Positions 42,614-50,817 of a DNA stretch of 64,000 bases are shown here, piece by piece (within the stretch, counting starts at the first letter, position 1; each line of letters begins with the position of its first letter). Location: positions 434,001-498,000 of the forward strand of contig CAWAFL010000001.1 of the NCBI GenBank assembly GCA_963781305.1. The letters run 5' to 3'. Source of the stretch: DASXMT01 sp963781305. GTDB lineage: Bacteria; Actinomycetota; Acidimicrobiia; Acidimicrobiales; RAAP-2. The notes below the pieces were generated by a model. It worked only from the letters and a program-made list of their open reading frames with translations, had not been told where the DNA came from and did no database searches. The position numbers and the translations under genes were made by a program.

Positions 42614-42718
42614 GCGCAGGTACCTACTGCGCTGAATCTCCGGTAGCGCAGGTACCGCTGCGCTGAATCTCCGGTAGCGCAGGTACTGCGGCGGCGCAGG
42701 TACCGCTGCGCTGTGCAG
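42614..42718. repeat. 31-32-bp tandem hairpin repeats between bpa and dnaE
   Basis: Two full copies of a 31-32-bp unit (42614-42645 and 42646-42676) and two partial ones (42677-42693, 42694-42718). Each full unit contains GCGCAG-GTACC(n)-CTGCGC, a six-base stem with a short loop, then GAATCTCCGGTA. The array could fold as serial hairpins in RNA from either strand. Confidence 0.85.
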
Positions 42719-42810
42719 CCCGCCGCGCTATCGTCGGAATCACACCGCTGTAACTCGTCCACAGGGTGTGGAGAACCCGCCGGTGGACGACAGAAGGAAG
42801 GTCGCCACAG

Positions 42811-45800
42811 TTGGCCACACGGTCGTTCACCCACCTGCACACCCACACCGAATTCTCCATGCTGGACGGAGCCGCACGGGTGAAGGACCTGGTGCAGGCA
42901 GCCGTCGAGGACGGTCAGCCCGCGCTCGGCATCACCGACCACGGCAACATGTACGGGGTCCTCGACTTCTATGCGGCCTGCCGGGAGGCGGGCATCAACC
43001 CGGTGATCGGCACCGAGGCCTACATGGCCGCCGAGTCGCGCCATGACCGGCCGGTCCGGCGGGGCAAGGTCGACGACACCGGCGGCGACGTCGACGGCGG
43101 GGAAAAGCTCTATTACCACCTGACCTTGCTGGCCGAGACGACGCCCGGGTACCGAAACCTCCTGAAGCTCTCGTCGGCCGCCTACCTGGAGGGGTACTAC
43201 TACAAGCCCCGTCTGGACTGGGAGCTGCTCGAGCGCCACCACGAAGGGCTCATCGCCACCACCGGTTGCCTGGGCGGCGTCGTCCTGCAGGCGCTCCTGG
43301 CCGACGACCAGGTCAAAGCAGAGCACCTGGCGGCCAGGCTCCAGGACATCTTCGGCAAGGACAACCTGTTCGTCGAGCTCCAGGACCACGGCATCGCCGC
43401 CCAGCACAAGACCAATCCGGCGTTGGTGGAGATCGCCCGGCGTATCGGTGCGCCCCTCCTGGCCACGAACGACAGCCACTACACCCACCGGGAGGACCAC
43501 GTCGCCCATGACGCCCTCTTGTGCGTCCAGACCGGCGCCCTCATCGACGACCCCAAGCGGTTCAAATTCGAGGGTCAAGAGCACTACCTGAAGTCGGCGG
43601 CGGAGATGCGCCACCTCTTCACCGAGCTCCCCGAAGCGTGCGACAACACGCTGCTCATCGCCGAGCGGGCCAACGTGGAGATCGACTTCGGCCGGGTCAG
43701 CCTGCCCAAGTTCCCCGTGCCCGACGAATTCGTGGGCGAGAACTATGAGGACCGAGCGGCCCAGTACCTGCGTCATCTCAGCATCGAGGGGGCAAAGGAG
43801 CGCTACGGGCACCCCATCCCCGCCCCCGTGCTCGAGCGGCTCGACTACGAGCTCGGCGTCATCGGGTCCATGGGCTTCTCCGCCTACTTCCTGGTCGTGT
43901 GGGACCTCATTCGCTTCGCCCGGTCGCACGGCATCCGGGTGGGGCCGGGCCGCGGCTCGGCCGCGGGGTGTTGCGTGGCCTACTGCCTCCAGATCGTCGA
44001 CCTCGACCCGATCCGCTACGACCTCCTCTTCGAGCGCTTCCTCAACCCGGGCCGCACGCAGATGCCCGACATCGACATGGACTTCGACGAGCGGTACCGC
44101 GGCGACATGATCCGCTACGCCTCCGACCGTTACGGCGCCGACCACGTCGCCCAGATCGTCACCTTCTCGACCATCAAGGCCCGGGCTGCGGTGCGGGACG
44201 GGGCCCGGGTGCTGGGCTACCCCTACATCGTGGGCGACAAGATCGCCAAGGCCATGCCCCCCCTGCTCATGGGCCGGGACACGCCGCTGGCCGCGTGCCT
44301 GGACAGGACCGAGGGCTATGAAGACGGCTACGCCGCCGCCGGCGAGCTGCGGGCCATGTACGAGTCCGATGCCGAGGCCAAGAAGGTCATCGACGTGGCC
44401 AAGGGGCTGGAGGGCCTCCGTCGCCAGGACGGGATCCACGCCGCTGCCGTGGTCATCACCGACGAGCCTCTCACGGAGTACGTGCCCATCCAGCGCAAGC
44501 CGGACGGGAGCTCCGATCCCACAAACGCCCCGGTCGTCACCCAGTACGAGATGCACGGGGTGGAGGACCTGGGCCTGTTGAAGATGGACTTCCTCGGCCT
44601 GCGGAACCTGTCGGTGATCGAGCGGGCCCTCGACCTCATCCAGACCTCGACCGGCGAGCGACCCGACATCGACAACATCCCCCTGGACGACGAAACCACC
44701 TTCGCCATGCTGCGCAAGGGCGACTCCATGGGGGTGTTCCAGCTCGAGGGCGGCCCGATGCGATCCCTCATGCGCTCGCTCGCCCCCACCAGCTTCGACG
44801 ACGTGGCCGCCCTGGTGGCGCTGTACCGACCGGGTCCGATGGCGGCCAACATGCACAAGGACTACGCCGACCGGAAGAACGGTCGGAAGCCTGTCACCTA
44901 CGCGCACCCCGACTTGGAGGAGCTCCTGGCCGATACCCAGGGCCTCATGATCTACCAGGAGTCGGTCATGCGGGTGGCCCAGAAGTTCGCCGGCTACTCC
45001 CTGGCCGAGGCGGACAACCTCCGCAAGGCCTGCGGGAAGAAGATCCGGTCGGTCATGGCCATCGAGCGGCAGAAGTTCGTCGACGGATGCGTGAGCCAGG
45101 GTTATGGCGAGTCGATCGGCACCACCCTCTTCGACATCATCGAGCCCTTCGCCGACTACGCCTTCAACAAGTCCCACTCATACGGCTACGGCCTGATCGC
45201 CTACCAGACGGCCTGGCTCAAGGCCCACCACCCGGTCGAGTACCTGGCCGCCCTGCTGACGTCGGTCAAGGACAACAAGGACAAGACCGCCGTATACCTG
45301 GCCGAGTGCCGGGCGATGGGCATCCAGGTCCTGGTGCCCAGCGTGAACCTCTCGCTCTCCGACTTCGCCGCCGACTTCACCGGCGATGAGACGGGCATCA
45401 CCTTCGGGCTGGCCGCGGTGCGCAACGTGGGCGAGGGACTGGTCGCCAACATCGTGGCCGAGCGGGAGAAGAACGGGGCCTTCGTCGACTTCTACGACTT
45501 CTGCCAGCGGGTCGACCCCCAGGTTCTGAACAAGCGAACCATCGAATCGCTGATCAAGGCCGGCGGATTCGACTGCCTCGGCCACCCGCGCCGCGGGCTG
45601 TGCCTGGCCTTCGAGGAGATCGTCGACCGCACCCTAGAGCGCCGACGCGAGCACGATGCCGGGGTGATGTCCCTCTTTGCCTCCCTGGAATCCGAGACCG
45701 ACGGCCAGACGCTGGGGTTCGGCGACACCCGGCTCCCCATCCCCGACACGGAGTTCGACAAGAGCCAGCGATTGGCCTTCGAGAAGGAGATGCTGGGGCT

Positions 45801-46416
45801 CTACATCAGCGACCACCCGTTGATGGGCCTCGAGGGGTCGCTGGGGCGCCTGACCGACTGCACGCTGGCCGAGCTGCGGGACATCGACCCCGACGGACTG
45901 GGCATGACCGGCGGGGCCGGGTCCTACAACAACGAGGGCCAGGTTCGCCTGGCTGGGGGCGTGGTGACCGACCTTTCCCGCCGGTACACCAAAAAAGGTG
46001 ATCTGATGGCCACATTCGTCCTCGAGGACCTGCAGGCGTCCATCGACGTCTTCGTCTTCCCCAAGACCATGTCCGAGTACGGCGCCCTGCTCGACGACGA
46101 CGCCATCGTGGTCCTGAAGGGTCGGGTGGACATGCGCGACGACCGGGTGAAGCTGGTGTGCATGGAGATCCAGCGGCCCGATCTGGCCACAGATGTGCGG
46201 TCTGAGCTGCGCATTGTCCTCTCGCCCAACGCACTGACCGATTCCAAGGTCAACCAGCTCAAGCACCTGCTCTCCGAGCACCCGGGCGCCTCGCCGGTCC
46301 TCCTCCATGTGGGCGAAACGGTGCTGAAACTCCCCACCGAATTCAACGTGGACAGCCACCGGGGACTGGTCGGCGAGCTCCGGGTCCTGCTCGGCCCCAA
46401 GGCCATTTTGACCTGA
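42811..46416 (+). CDS. dnaE: DNA polymerase III alpha subunit
   Basis: Replicative polymerase, about 1201 aa. The N-terminal PHP domain is FTHLHTHTEFSMLDGAARV; the palm active site has GRGSAAG and PDIDMDFDERYRGDMIRYA. Also present are EGLRRQDGIHAAAVVI, FQLEGGPMRSLMRSLAP, YRPGPM, YQESVMRVAQKFAGYSLAEAD, a helix-hairpin-helix/tail region and an OB domain near the C-terminus (RLAGGVVTDLSRRYTKKGDLMATFVLED). I chose the TTG at 42811 (LATRSFTHLH), with AGAAGGAAGG nine bases upstream. No intein. Confidence 0.95.
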   Translation: MATRSFTHLHTHTEFSMLDGAARVKDLVQAAVEDGQPALGITDHGNMYGVLDFYAACREAGINPVIGTEAYMAAESRHDRPVRRGKVDDTGGDVDGGEKLYYHLTLLAETTPGYRNLLKLSSAAYLEGYYYKPRLDWELLERHHEGLIATTGCLGGVVLQALLADDQVKAEHLAARLQDIFGKDNLFVELQDHGIAAQHKTNPALVEIARRIGAPLLATNDSHYTHREDHVAHDALLCVQTGALIDDPKRFKFEGQEHYLKSAAEMRHLFTELPEACDNTLLIAERANVEIDFGRVSLPKFPVPDEFVGENYEDRAAQYLRHLSIEGAKERYGHPIPAPVLERLDYELGVIGSMGFSAYFLVVWDLIRFARSHGIRVGPGRGSAAGCCVAYCLQIVDLDPIRYDLLFERFLNPGRTQMPDIDMDFDERYRGDMIRYASDRYGADHVAQIVTFSTIKARAAVRDGARVLGYPYIVGDKIAKAMPPLLMGRDTPLAACLDRTEGYEDGYAAAGELRAMYESDAEAKKVIDVAKGLEGLRRQDGIHAAAVVITDEPLTEYVPIQRKPDGSSDPTNAPVVTQYEMHGVEDLGLLKMDFLGLRNLSVIERALDLIQTSTGERPDIDNIPLDDETTFAMLRKGDSMGVFQLEGGPMRSLMRSLAPTSFDDVAALVALYRPGPMAANMHKDYADRKNGRKPVTYAHPDLEELLADTQGLMIYQESVMRVAQKFAGYSLAEADNLRKACGKKIRSVMAIERQKFVDGCVSQGYGESIGTTLFDIIEPFADYAFNKSHSYGYGLIAYQTAWLKAHHPVEYLAALLTSVKDNKDKTAVYLAECRAMGIQVLVPSVNLSLSDFAADFTGDETGITFGLAAVRNVGEGLVANIVAEREKNGAFVDFYDFCQRVDPQVLNKRTIESLIKAGGFDCLGHPRRGLCLAFEEIVDRTLERRREHDAGVMSLFASLESETDGQTLGFGDTRLPIPDTEFDKSQRLAFEKEMLGLYISDHPLMGLEGSLGRLTDCTLAELRDIDPDGLGMTGGAGSYNNEGQVRLAGGVVTDLSRRYTKKGDLMATFVLEDLQASIDVFVFPKTMSEYGALLDDDAIVVLKGRVDMRDDRVKLVCMEIQRPDLATDVRSELRIVLSPNALTDSKVNQLKHLLSEHPGASPVLLHVGETVLKLPTEFNVDSHRGLVGELRVLLGPKAILT

Positions 46417-46423
46417 CCAACGC

Positions 46424-46438
46424 TCGAACATCGTTCGA
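46424..46438. promoter_or_regulatory. LexA/SOS-box-like palindrome
   Basis: TCGAACATCGTTCGA lies between dnaE and the gene at 46584. It resembles the Gram-positive SOS box CGAAC-N4-GTTCG but has a three-base spacer. It lies upstream of a TAAAAT hexamer at 46476-46481. Confidence 0.4.
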
Positions 46439-46583
46439 AATAGGCCCGGATAGGACAGCTGACCTCAAATCCCGGTAAAATTGCCTCACGGCTCGCACGG
46501 AGGGGACCTGGAACCGAACAATCGGGACTGGGCGACCGCGCCAGACGAGCCCCTGCAGGCGACTGAGGAGCATGGAACAAGCT

Positions 46584-47258
46584 ATGTCCATCCAGGTGGA
46601 AACCAAGGACTGCACGGCGATCAACGACACCGAACTGGCCGAGATGGCCGATCTGTGTGCCGAGCGAGAGCCGCGCTTCGACATCGGATTCCTGTCGAAA
46701 CAGCGCGAGGAGTGGGTGCTGGTGACCCGCGCCCGGGAAGGTACCAAGCTGCGGGGCTACTCCTTCTCGACCCTCGAACGGATCGGGGGAACGCCCTCGC
46801 TGCTCATCGGCCTGGCCACCGTCGACCGGACCGCACGGGCCGACACCGTCCTGCGGGCCATGATGGGCGACAAGTACCGGCGGGCCCTCCTGGCCTTTCC
46901 TGACGAGGATGTCCTGGTCGGGACCAGGCTGGTGGCGGCCGAGGGCTTCCGGGTCTTTGCCGGGCTCACCGATGTGGTCCCCGGGCCCGACCACAAGGCC
47001 ACCGGCGAGGAGCGGGCGTGGGGCCGGCGTCTGGCCAAGCGCTTCGGGTGCGAGGGTCGCATCGACGACCGGACCTTCGTCCTGGAGGGCGACGGGTGCG
47101 AGTCGGGGGGGTTCGACTTCAGTGGTCCCAAGGTCAAGACGCCCGAAGAGGTGCTGCCGCTCTTCGAGACGGTGAATCCGGCGACGGGCGGGCGCCTCGT
47201 GGCCTTCGGGTGGGCCATGGCCGAGGACCTGGCCGGATCCAAGCTGGGTGGGCACTGA
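46584..47258 (+). CDS. Protein of unknown function, possibly GNAT-like
   Basis: About 224 aa (MSIQVETKDCTAINDTELAEM...), soluble, with no signal. The N-terminal half (FDIGFLSKQREEWVLVTRAREGTKLRGYSFSTLERIGG) has the strand pattern of an acetyltransferase-like fold, but no clear acetyl-CoA motif. The start could also be ATG 46572; GAGGAG lies 13 bases before 46584 but only one base before 46572. TAAAAT at 46476-46481 may be its -10 element. Confidence 0.6.
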   Translation: MSIQVETKDCTAINDTELAEMADLCAEREPRFDIGFLSKQREEWVLVTRAREGTKLRGYSFSTLERIGGTPSLLIGLATVDRTARADTVLRAMMGDKYRRALLAFPDEDVLVGTRLVAAEGFRVFAGLTDVVPGPDHKATGEERAWGRRLAKRFGCEGRIDDRTFVLEGDGCESGGFDFSGPKVKTPEEVLPLFETVNPATGGRLVAFGWAMAEDLAGSKLGGH

Positions 47259-47328
47259 ACCGGCTGGAACTACCCTCCGGGGAGGCGATCAGCACCCGGG
47301 GAAGCAGCGGATCTCCGTCTCCAGGCTC

Positions 47329-47334
47329 TAGCAT
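47329..47334 (+). promoter_or_regulatory. -10 element of a probable leaderless Rrf2-gene transcript
   Basis: TAGCAT, six bases (GGCCAC), then GTG at 47341; no ribosome site. Confidence 0.55.
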
Positions 47335-47340
47335 GGCCAC

Positions 47341-47790
47341 GTGAAGGTTTCCACCCGGGGTGACTATGCGAGCAGGGCCCTGTTGTCGCTGGCCCTGCAT
47401 ACCACCACCGATGGACCGACCGCGGTCAGAGATATCGCCGAGCGCACCGGGCTCCCGCAGCCCTATCTCGAGCAAATCCTGTTGGCCCTGAAGGGCGCGG
47501 GCCTGGTCCGCTCCAAGCGGGGCGTGGGTGGCGGCTACGTGCTGGCCCGTCCGCCGGACGAGATCACTCTGAGCCAGATCGTGAGCGCCGTCGACGGCCC
47601 CATCGTGGCCGGCGACTTCGGGGAGCCCCACGAGAATGGGGCCTGCGACCACGAGGGACAGTGCGTGCTGCTCAGCGTCTGGGCCGATGTCGGTGAGCAC
47701 ATGCGCACCCACCTCGACTCGTTCAACCTGGCGGACATGGTGGCTCGAGCCCAGGGTCGGGTTCCCGCGCTTCGCCAGACCGCCGGTTGA
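47341..47790 (+). CDS. Rrf2 family transcriptional regulator
   Basis: 149 aa with the Rrf2 winged-helix N-terminus (MKVSTRGDYASRALLSLALH, VRDIAERTGLPQPYLEQILLALKGAGLVRSKRGVGGGYVLARPPDEITL). The C-terminal region holds two cysteines in ACDHEGQC, where IscR/NsrR-type members bind an iron-sulphur cluster. The usual third cysteine is not evident, so cluster binding is uncertain. The downstream membrane protein gene is probably in the same transcript. Confidence 0.9.
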   Translation: MKVSTRGDYASRALLSLALHTTTDGPTAVRDIAERTGLPQPYLEQILLALKGAGLVRSKRGVGGGYVLARPPDEITLSQIVSAVDGPIVAGDFGEPHENGACDHEGQCVLLSVWADVGEHMRTHLDSFNLADMVARAQGRVPALRQTAG

Positions 47791-47824
47791 GCGCCGGCGC
47801 GGCGCCGAGTTCGCGATCCCGTCG

Positions 47825-49066
47825 ATGACCGCAGGGCGGGCGCTGGTCCTGGTGGCCGGCGTCATCGTCCTGGTCATTACCGCCGCCAGCGTCATCCGCG
47901 TGCTCATCGTCCCCCGGCCTGCCGTCGCCGGGCTGACCACGTGGGCGGCCCGCGCCATCCGGTTCGGGTTCCGGCAGGTCGCCGCCCTGACCCGCACCTA
48001 TGCCGGCAAGGACCGGGTGCTGGCCCTCAGCGAGCCCGTTGCTGTGCTCAGCCTCCTCGCCTCCTGGCTGGTGCTCACCACGTTCGGCTTCGGCCTCATC
48101 GTCTGGGGGCTGAACGACCTGTCCATCACTGCGGCCTTCGCCCAGGCGGGATCGTCCGTGTTCACCCTGGGATTCGACACCGACCGCCACACCGGCGGCC
48201 GGGCAGTGGACTTCGTGGCCGCAGGGACGGGCATGGTCCTGGTCGCGCTGCAGATCGCCTACCTGCCCACGCTGTACGGCTCCTACAACCGGCGCGAAAC
48301 GCTGGTCACCATGCTCGAGAGCCGGGCCGGGGCTCCGGCATGGGGTCCCGAGGTGCTCATCCGCCACCAGCTGGTCGGCCTCATCGGCAACCTTCCCGCC
48401 CTGTTCGCCGACTGGGAGCAGTGGGCAGCAGACGTGACCGAGAGCCACACCAGTTACCCCTCGCTCCTCTTTTTCCGGTCCCCCCGCCCTCTCAACTCCT
48501 GGGTGGTGAGCATCATCGCGATCATGGACGCGGCCGCGCTCACGATGGCGCTCGATCCGGACGGCTCACCCAAAGAAGCCAGGATGTGCGTCCGCATGGG
48601 GTTCACCTGCCTCCGGGACATCGCTCAGGTCAGCCGGATCAGCTACGACCCCGACCCGAGTCCCGATTCCGACATCCAGCTGCCCCGTTCCGAATTCGAC
48701 GCGGCCGTGGCCCGGCTGGAAGAGATCGGCTACCCCATCACCCGGTCACTCGACGAAGCCTGGGCCCATTTCAAGGGGTGGCGGATCAACTACGAGTCGA
48801 CCGGCTATGCCCTGGCCCAGTTGGTGGACGCCCCGCCAGCCCGGTGGACGGGACCGCGCCGGTTGTTCCACGGGGAGTCGCTCGAGCCGGCCCGCCCGGT
48901 CGACCGCCAACCCCATGGCGCTCCTCCCGGTGTGTTCGCCCGGAGGAGGGGCACCGAGCTCCCCATTGGTGGTCCCGCCTGGACGGAGCGCAACGGCCCG
49001 GGCTCGCGGCGACACGGAGACGCCGGCGAGAACCCAGAACCCGTCGGCCCGGGCCCAGCCGAATGA
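47825..49066 (+). CDS. Ion-channel-like membrane protein
   Basis: About 413 aa from ATG 47825. Three membrane segments lie in the first 150 residues: RALVLVAGVIVLVITAASVI, AVLSLLASWLVLTTFGFGLIVW and VDFVAAGTGMVLVALQIAYLP. Between the last two a re-entrant-like stretch AGSSVFTLGFDT sits where two-TM potassium channels have the TVGYGD filter. The C-terminal 250 residues are soluble and end in a Pro/Arg/Gly-rich tail. The filter is degenerate, so potassium selectivity is doubtful. Function unknown. Confidence 0.65.
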   Translation: MTAGRALVLVAGVIVLVITAASVIRVLIVPRPAVAGLTTWAARAIRFGFRQVAALTRTYAGKDRVLALSEPVAVLSLLASWLVLTTFGFGLIVWGLNDLSITAAFAQAGSSVFTLGFDTDRHTGGRAVDFVAAGTGMVLVALQIAYLPTLYGSYNRRETLVTMLESRAGAPAWGPEVLIRHQLVGLIGNLPALFADWEQWAADVTESHTSYPSLLFFRSPRPLNSWVVSIIAIMDAAALTMALDPDGSPKEARMCVRMGFTCLRDIAQVSRISYDPDPSPDSDIQLPRSEFDAAVARLEEIGYPITRSLDEAWAHFKGWRINYESTGYALAQLVDAPPARWTGPRRLFHGESLEPARPVDRQPHGAPPGVFARRRGTELPIGGPAWTERNGPGSRRHGDAGENPEPVGPGPAE

Positions 49067-49079
49067 CCGGGCAGTCCGC

Positions 49080-49679
49080 TCACGAACCGGCAGTCGGGTC
49101 CGGCCCGGTCCGGTTCCACACGTTGACCACGGGGCGCTCGCGCTCCCAGGCCAGGATGCTGAGCGATGCCGGCTCGAGGGTGAAGTACCTCCCCCCGTCG
49201 ACGGGCAGGCCCACCCAGCGGGCCCCGAGCGCACGCAGGAGATGGGAGTGGGCGACGCAGGCCACATCGCCCGGGGTGGATCGAACCGTGGCGATGACCC
49301 GGTCGACACGGGCGCCGACCTCGGCCGGGGACTCCCCACCGGGACATCCGTCCCGCCACAGCTCCCACCCGGGGTCCTTTTCCAGGATCTCCGGCGTGGT
49401 CAGCCCCTCGTAGGCGCCGTAGTCCCACTCGGCCAGGTCGGGGTCGATCAGCGCACCCGACCCCAGACCGGCCAGCCGACAGGTCTGCGAGGCACGGGCC
49501 AGGGGGCTGTGGAGTACCAGCCGGAACGAGTACGGGGCCAGGACCGAGCGCAGGGACTCGGCCTGCTTGCGTCCCTCGGGCAGGAGCGGCAGGTCGGTGC
49601 GGCCGGTGTGGCGACGCGAGAGGCTCCACTCCGTCTCGCCATGGCGGATCAGAAAGCAGCGGCTGCCGGTGGGGTCCAT
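49080..49679 (-). CDS. Histidine phosphatase (phosphoglycerate mutase-like)
   Basis: Branch-1 histidine phosphatase of about 199 aa. The phosphohistidine motif FLIRHGETEWS, HTGRTDLPLLPEGRKQA, SPLARASQT, EWDYGAYEG and the second histidine in VAHSHLLRAL are all present. The substrate is not determined. I chose the ATG at 49679 (MDPTGSRCFLIRHGE); an in-frame ATG at 49742 lies in a 13-bp tandem repeat. Neither has a ribosome site. Confidence 0.85.
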   Translation of the reverse strand: MDPTGSRCFLIRHGETEWSLSRRHTGRTDLPLLPEGRKQAESLRSVLAPYSFRLVLHSPLARASQTCRLAGLGSGALIDPDLAEWDYGAYEGLTTPEILEKDPGWELWRDGCPGGESPAEVGARVDRVIATVRSTPGDVACVAHSHLLRALGARWVGLPVDGGRYFTLEPASLSILAWERERPVVNVWNRTGPDPTAGS

Positions 49680-49734
49680 GGGCACAGCCGACCACCGACA
49701 GGATCGGCCGTGCAAGCCCGTTTGGCCCAGATGC

Positions 49735-49760
49735 GGCCACATCGGGTGGTCACATCGGGC
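49735..49760 (-). repeat. 13-bp tandem repeat at the alternative histidine-phosphatase start
   Basis: Two 13-bp copies based on CCCGATGTGACCA on the minus strand. The upstream copy reads ATG-TGA, the downstream copy contains the in-frame ATG at 49742. Confidence 0.55.
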
Positions 49761-49902
49761 AGTGGCAACCCGAAGCGGTCACCTCGGTCGGTGAAAATGG
49801 GCCGAAATAGGTGCTAGCGCAACCAAACCGCGTGGGTAGGAATGCCGACAGCCCCCAATGCGTTGATATCTATGTACTGAAATTGACCAGGTGAGGATGG
49901 AA

Positions 49903-50796
49903 ATGGCGACTCGCACCGCAACGAACACTGCAGAGCGTAATAGGAGGGCCGCGTCGAGCGGGCATGCCCGCGGGTCGGACGCGGACAGCCTCGGCCTGTT
50001 CCTCCGCGATCTGGACCACCATCCGCTACCCGATCATGAAGCCCAGACGGCCCTGGCCCAGCGGGTGGCAGCCGGTGACCAGGAGGCCAGGCGGGAGATG
50101 ATCGCGGCCAACCTCCGCCTGGTCGTCCACTGGGCCCGGCGCTACCAGGATCGGGGGGTCGACCTCCCCGACCTCATCCAAGAGGGCACCTTCGGGCTCA
50201 TGCGGGCGGTCGACAAGTTCGACTACGAGCGTGGCTTCAGGTTCTCGACCTACGCCACGTGGTGGATCCGTCAGGCCCTGCAGCGGGCCGTCCAGCAGCA
50301 TGGCCGGACCATCCGGCTGCCGATGGAAGTGGCAGAACGGAATCAACAGGTCGACGCGGCCAACTGGGAGCTCACCCATCTCCTCCAACGCGCCCCGACG
50401 GCCGAAGAGCTCGACGAGGCCACCGGTCTGACCGCCGAGGCCAGGGGAAACCTGTCGGGACTGGCCCGCGTGGTAGCCAGCCTGGACCAGCCGGCAACGA
50501 CCGACTCCTCGGCAACCCTGGGCGACCTGGTATCCGCCGACTCGAACGACTTCGAGAACGAGGTTGCCACCGACATGACGCTCGATCTGGTCCGCAAGGC
50601 CGTCGAGCGGCTGACGGAGCTGCAGCGGGCGGTCATCGTCAATCGCTTCGGTTTCGGCGGATCGGATCCGGCTTCGCTGCAGACCACCGCCGAGCGCCTG
50701 GGCGTGGGCGTGCGCAAGGTACGCCAAGCCGAGGCCGAGGCACTGGAGGCCCTGGGTGGCAGTGAGGCCCTGGAGGCGGTGTACGAAGCCGCCTGA
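49903..50796 (+). CDS. RNA polymerase sigma factor, sigma-70 family group 2
   Basis: About 297 aa. Region 1.2 (DSLGLFLRDLDHHPLPDHEAQTALAQRV), region 2 (NLRLVVHWARRYQDRGVDLPDLIQEGTFGLMRAVDKFDYERGFRFSTYATWWIRQALQRAV), region 3 and region 4 (VIVNRFGFGG, TTAERLGVGVRKVRQAEAEALEAL) are present. Region 1.1 is absent and the size fits a non-essential HrdB/SigB-like factor. I chose the ATG at 49903 with GAGG seven bases upstream (starts at 49891 also possible). The gene precedes and converges with rluD. Confidence 0.9.
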   Translation: MATRTATNTAERNRRAASSGHARGSDADSLGLFLRDLDHHPLPDHEAQTALAQRVAAGDQEARREMIAANLRLVVHWARRYQDRGVDLPDLIQEGTFGLMRAVDKFDYERGFRFSTYATWWIRQALQRAVQQHGRTIRLPMEVAERNQQVDAANWELTHLLQRAPTAEELDEATGLTAEARGNLSGLARVVASLDQPATTDSSATLGDLVSADSNDFENEVATDMTLDLVRKAVERLTELQRAVIVNRFGFGGSDPASLQTTAERLGVGVRKVRQAEAEALEALGGSEALEAVYEAA

Positions 50797-50817
50797 CCCG
50801 GGCTGAGCGGCCCGGGC

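Noticed and set aside
42614..42718. CRISPR-like array.
   Set aside because: The units are contiguous tandem repeats with no unique spacers and no cas genes nearby.
42391..45177. A 928-codon minus-strand open frame opposite bpa and dnaE.
   Set aside because: Antisense shadow of dnaE; Val/Gly/His-rich composition with no recognisable domain.
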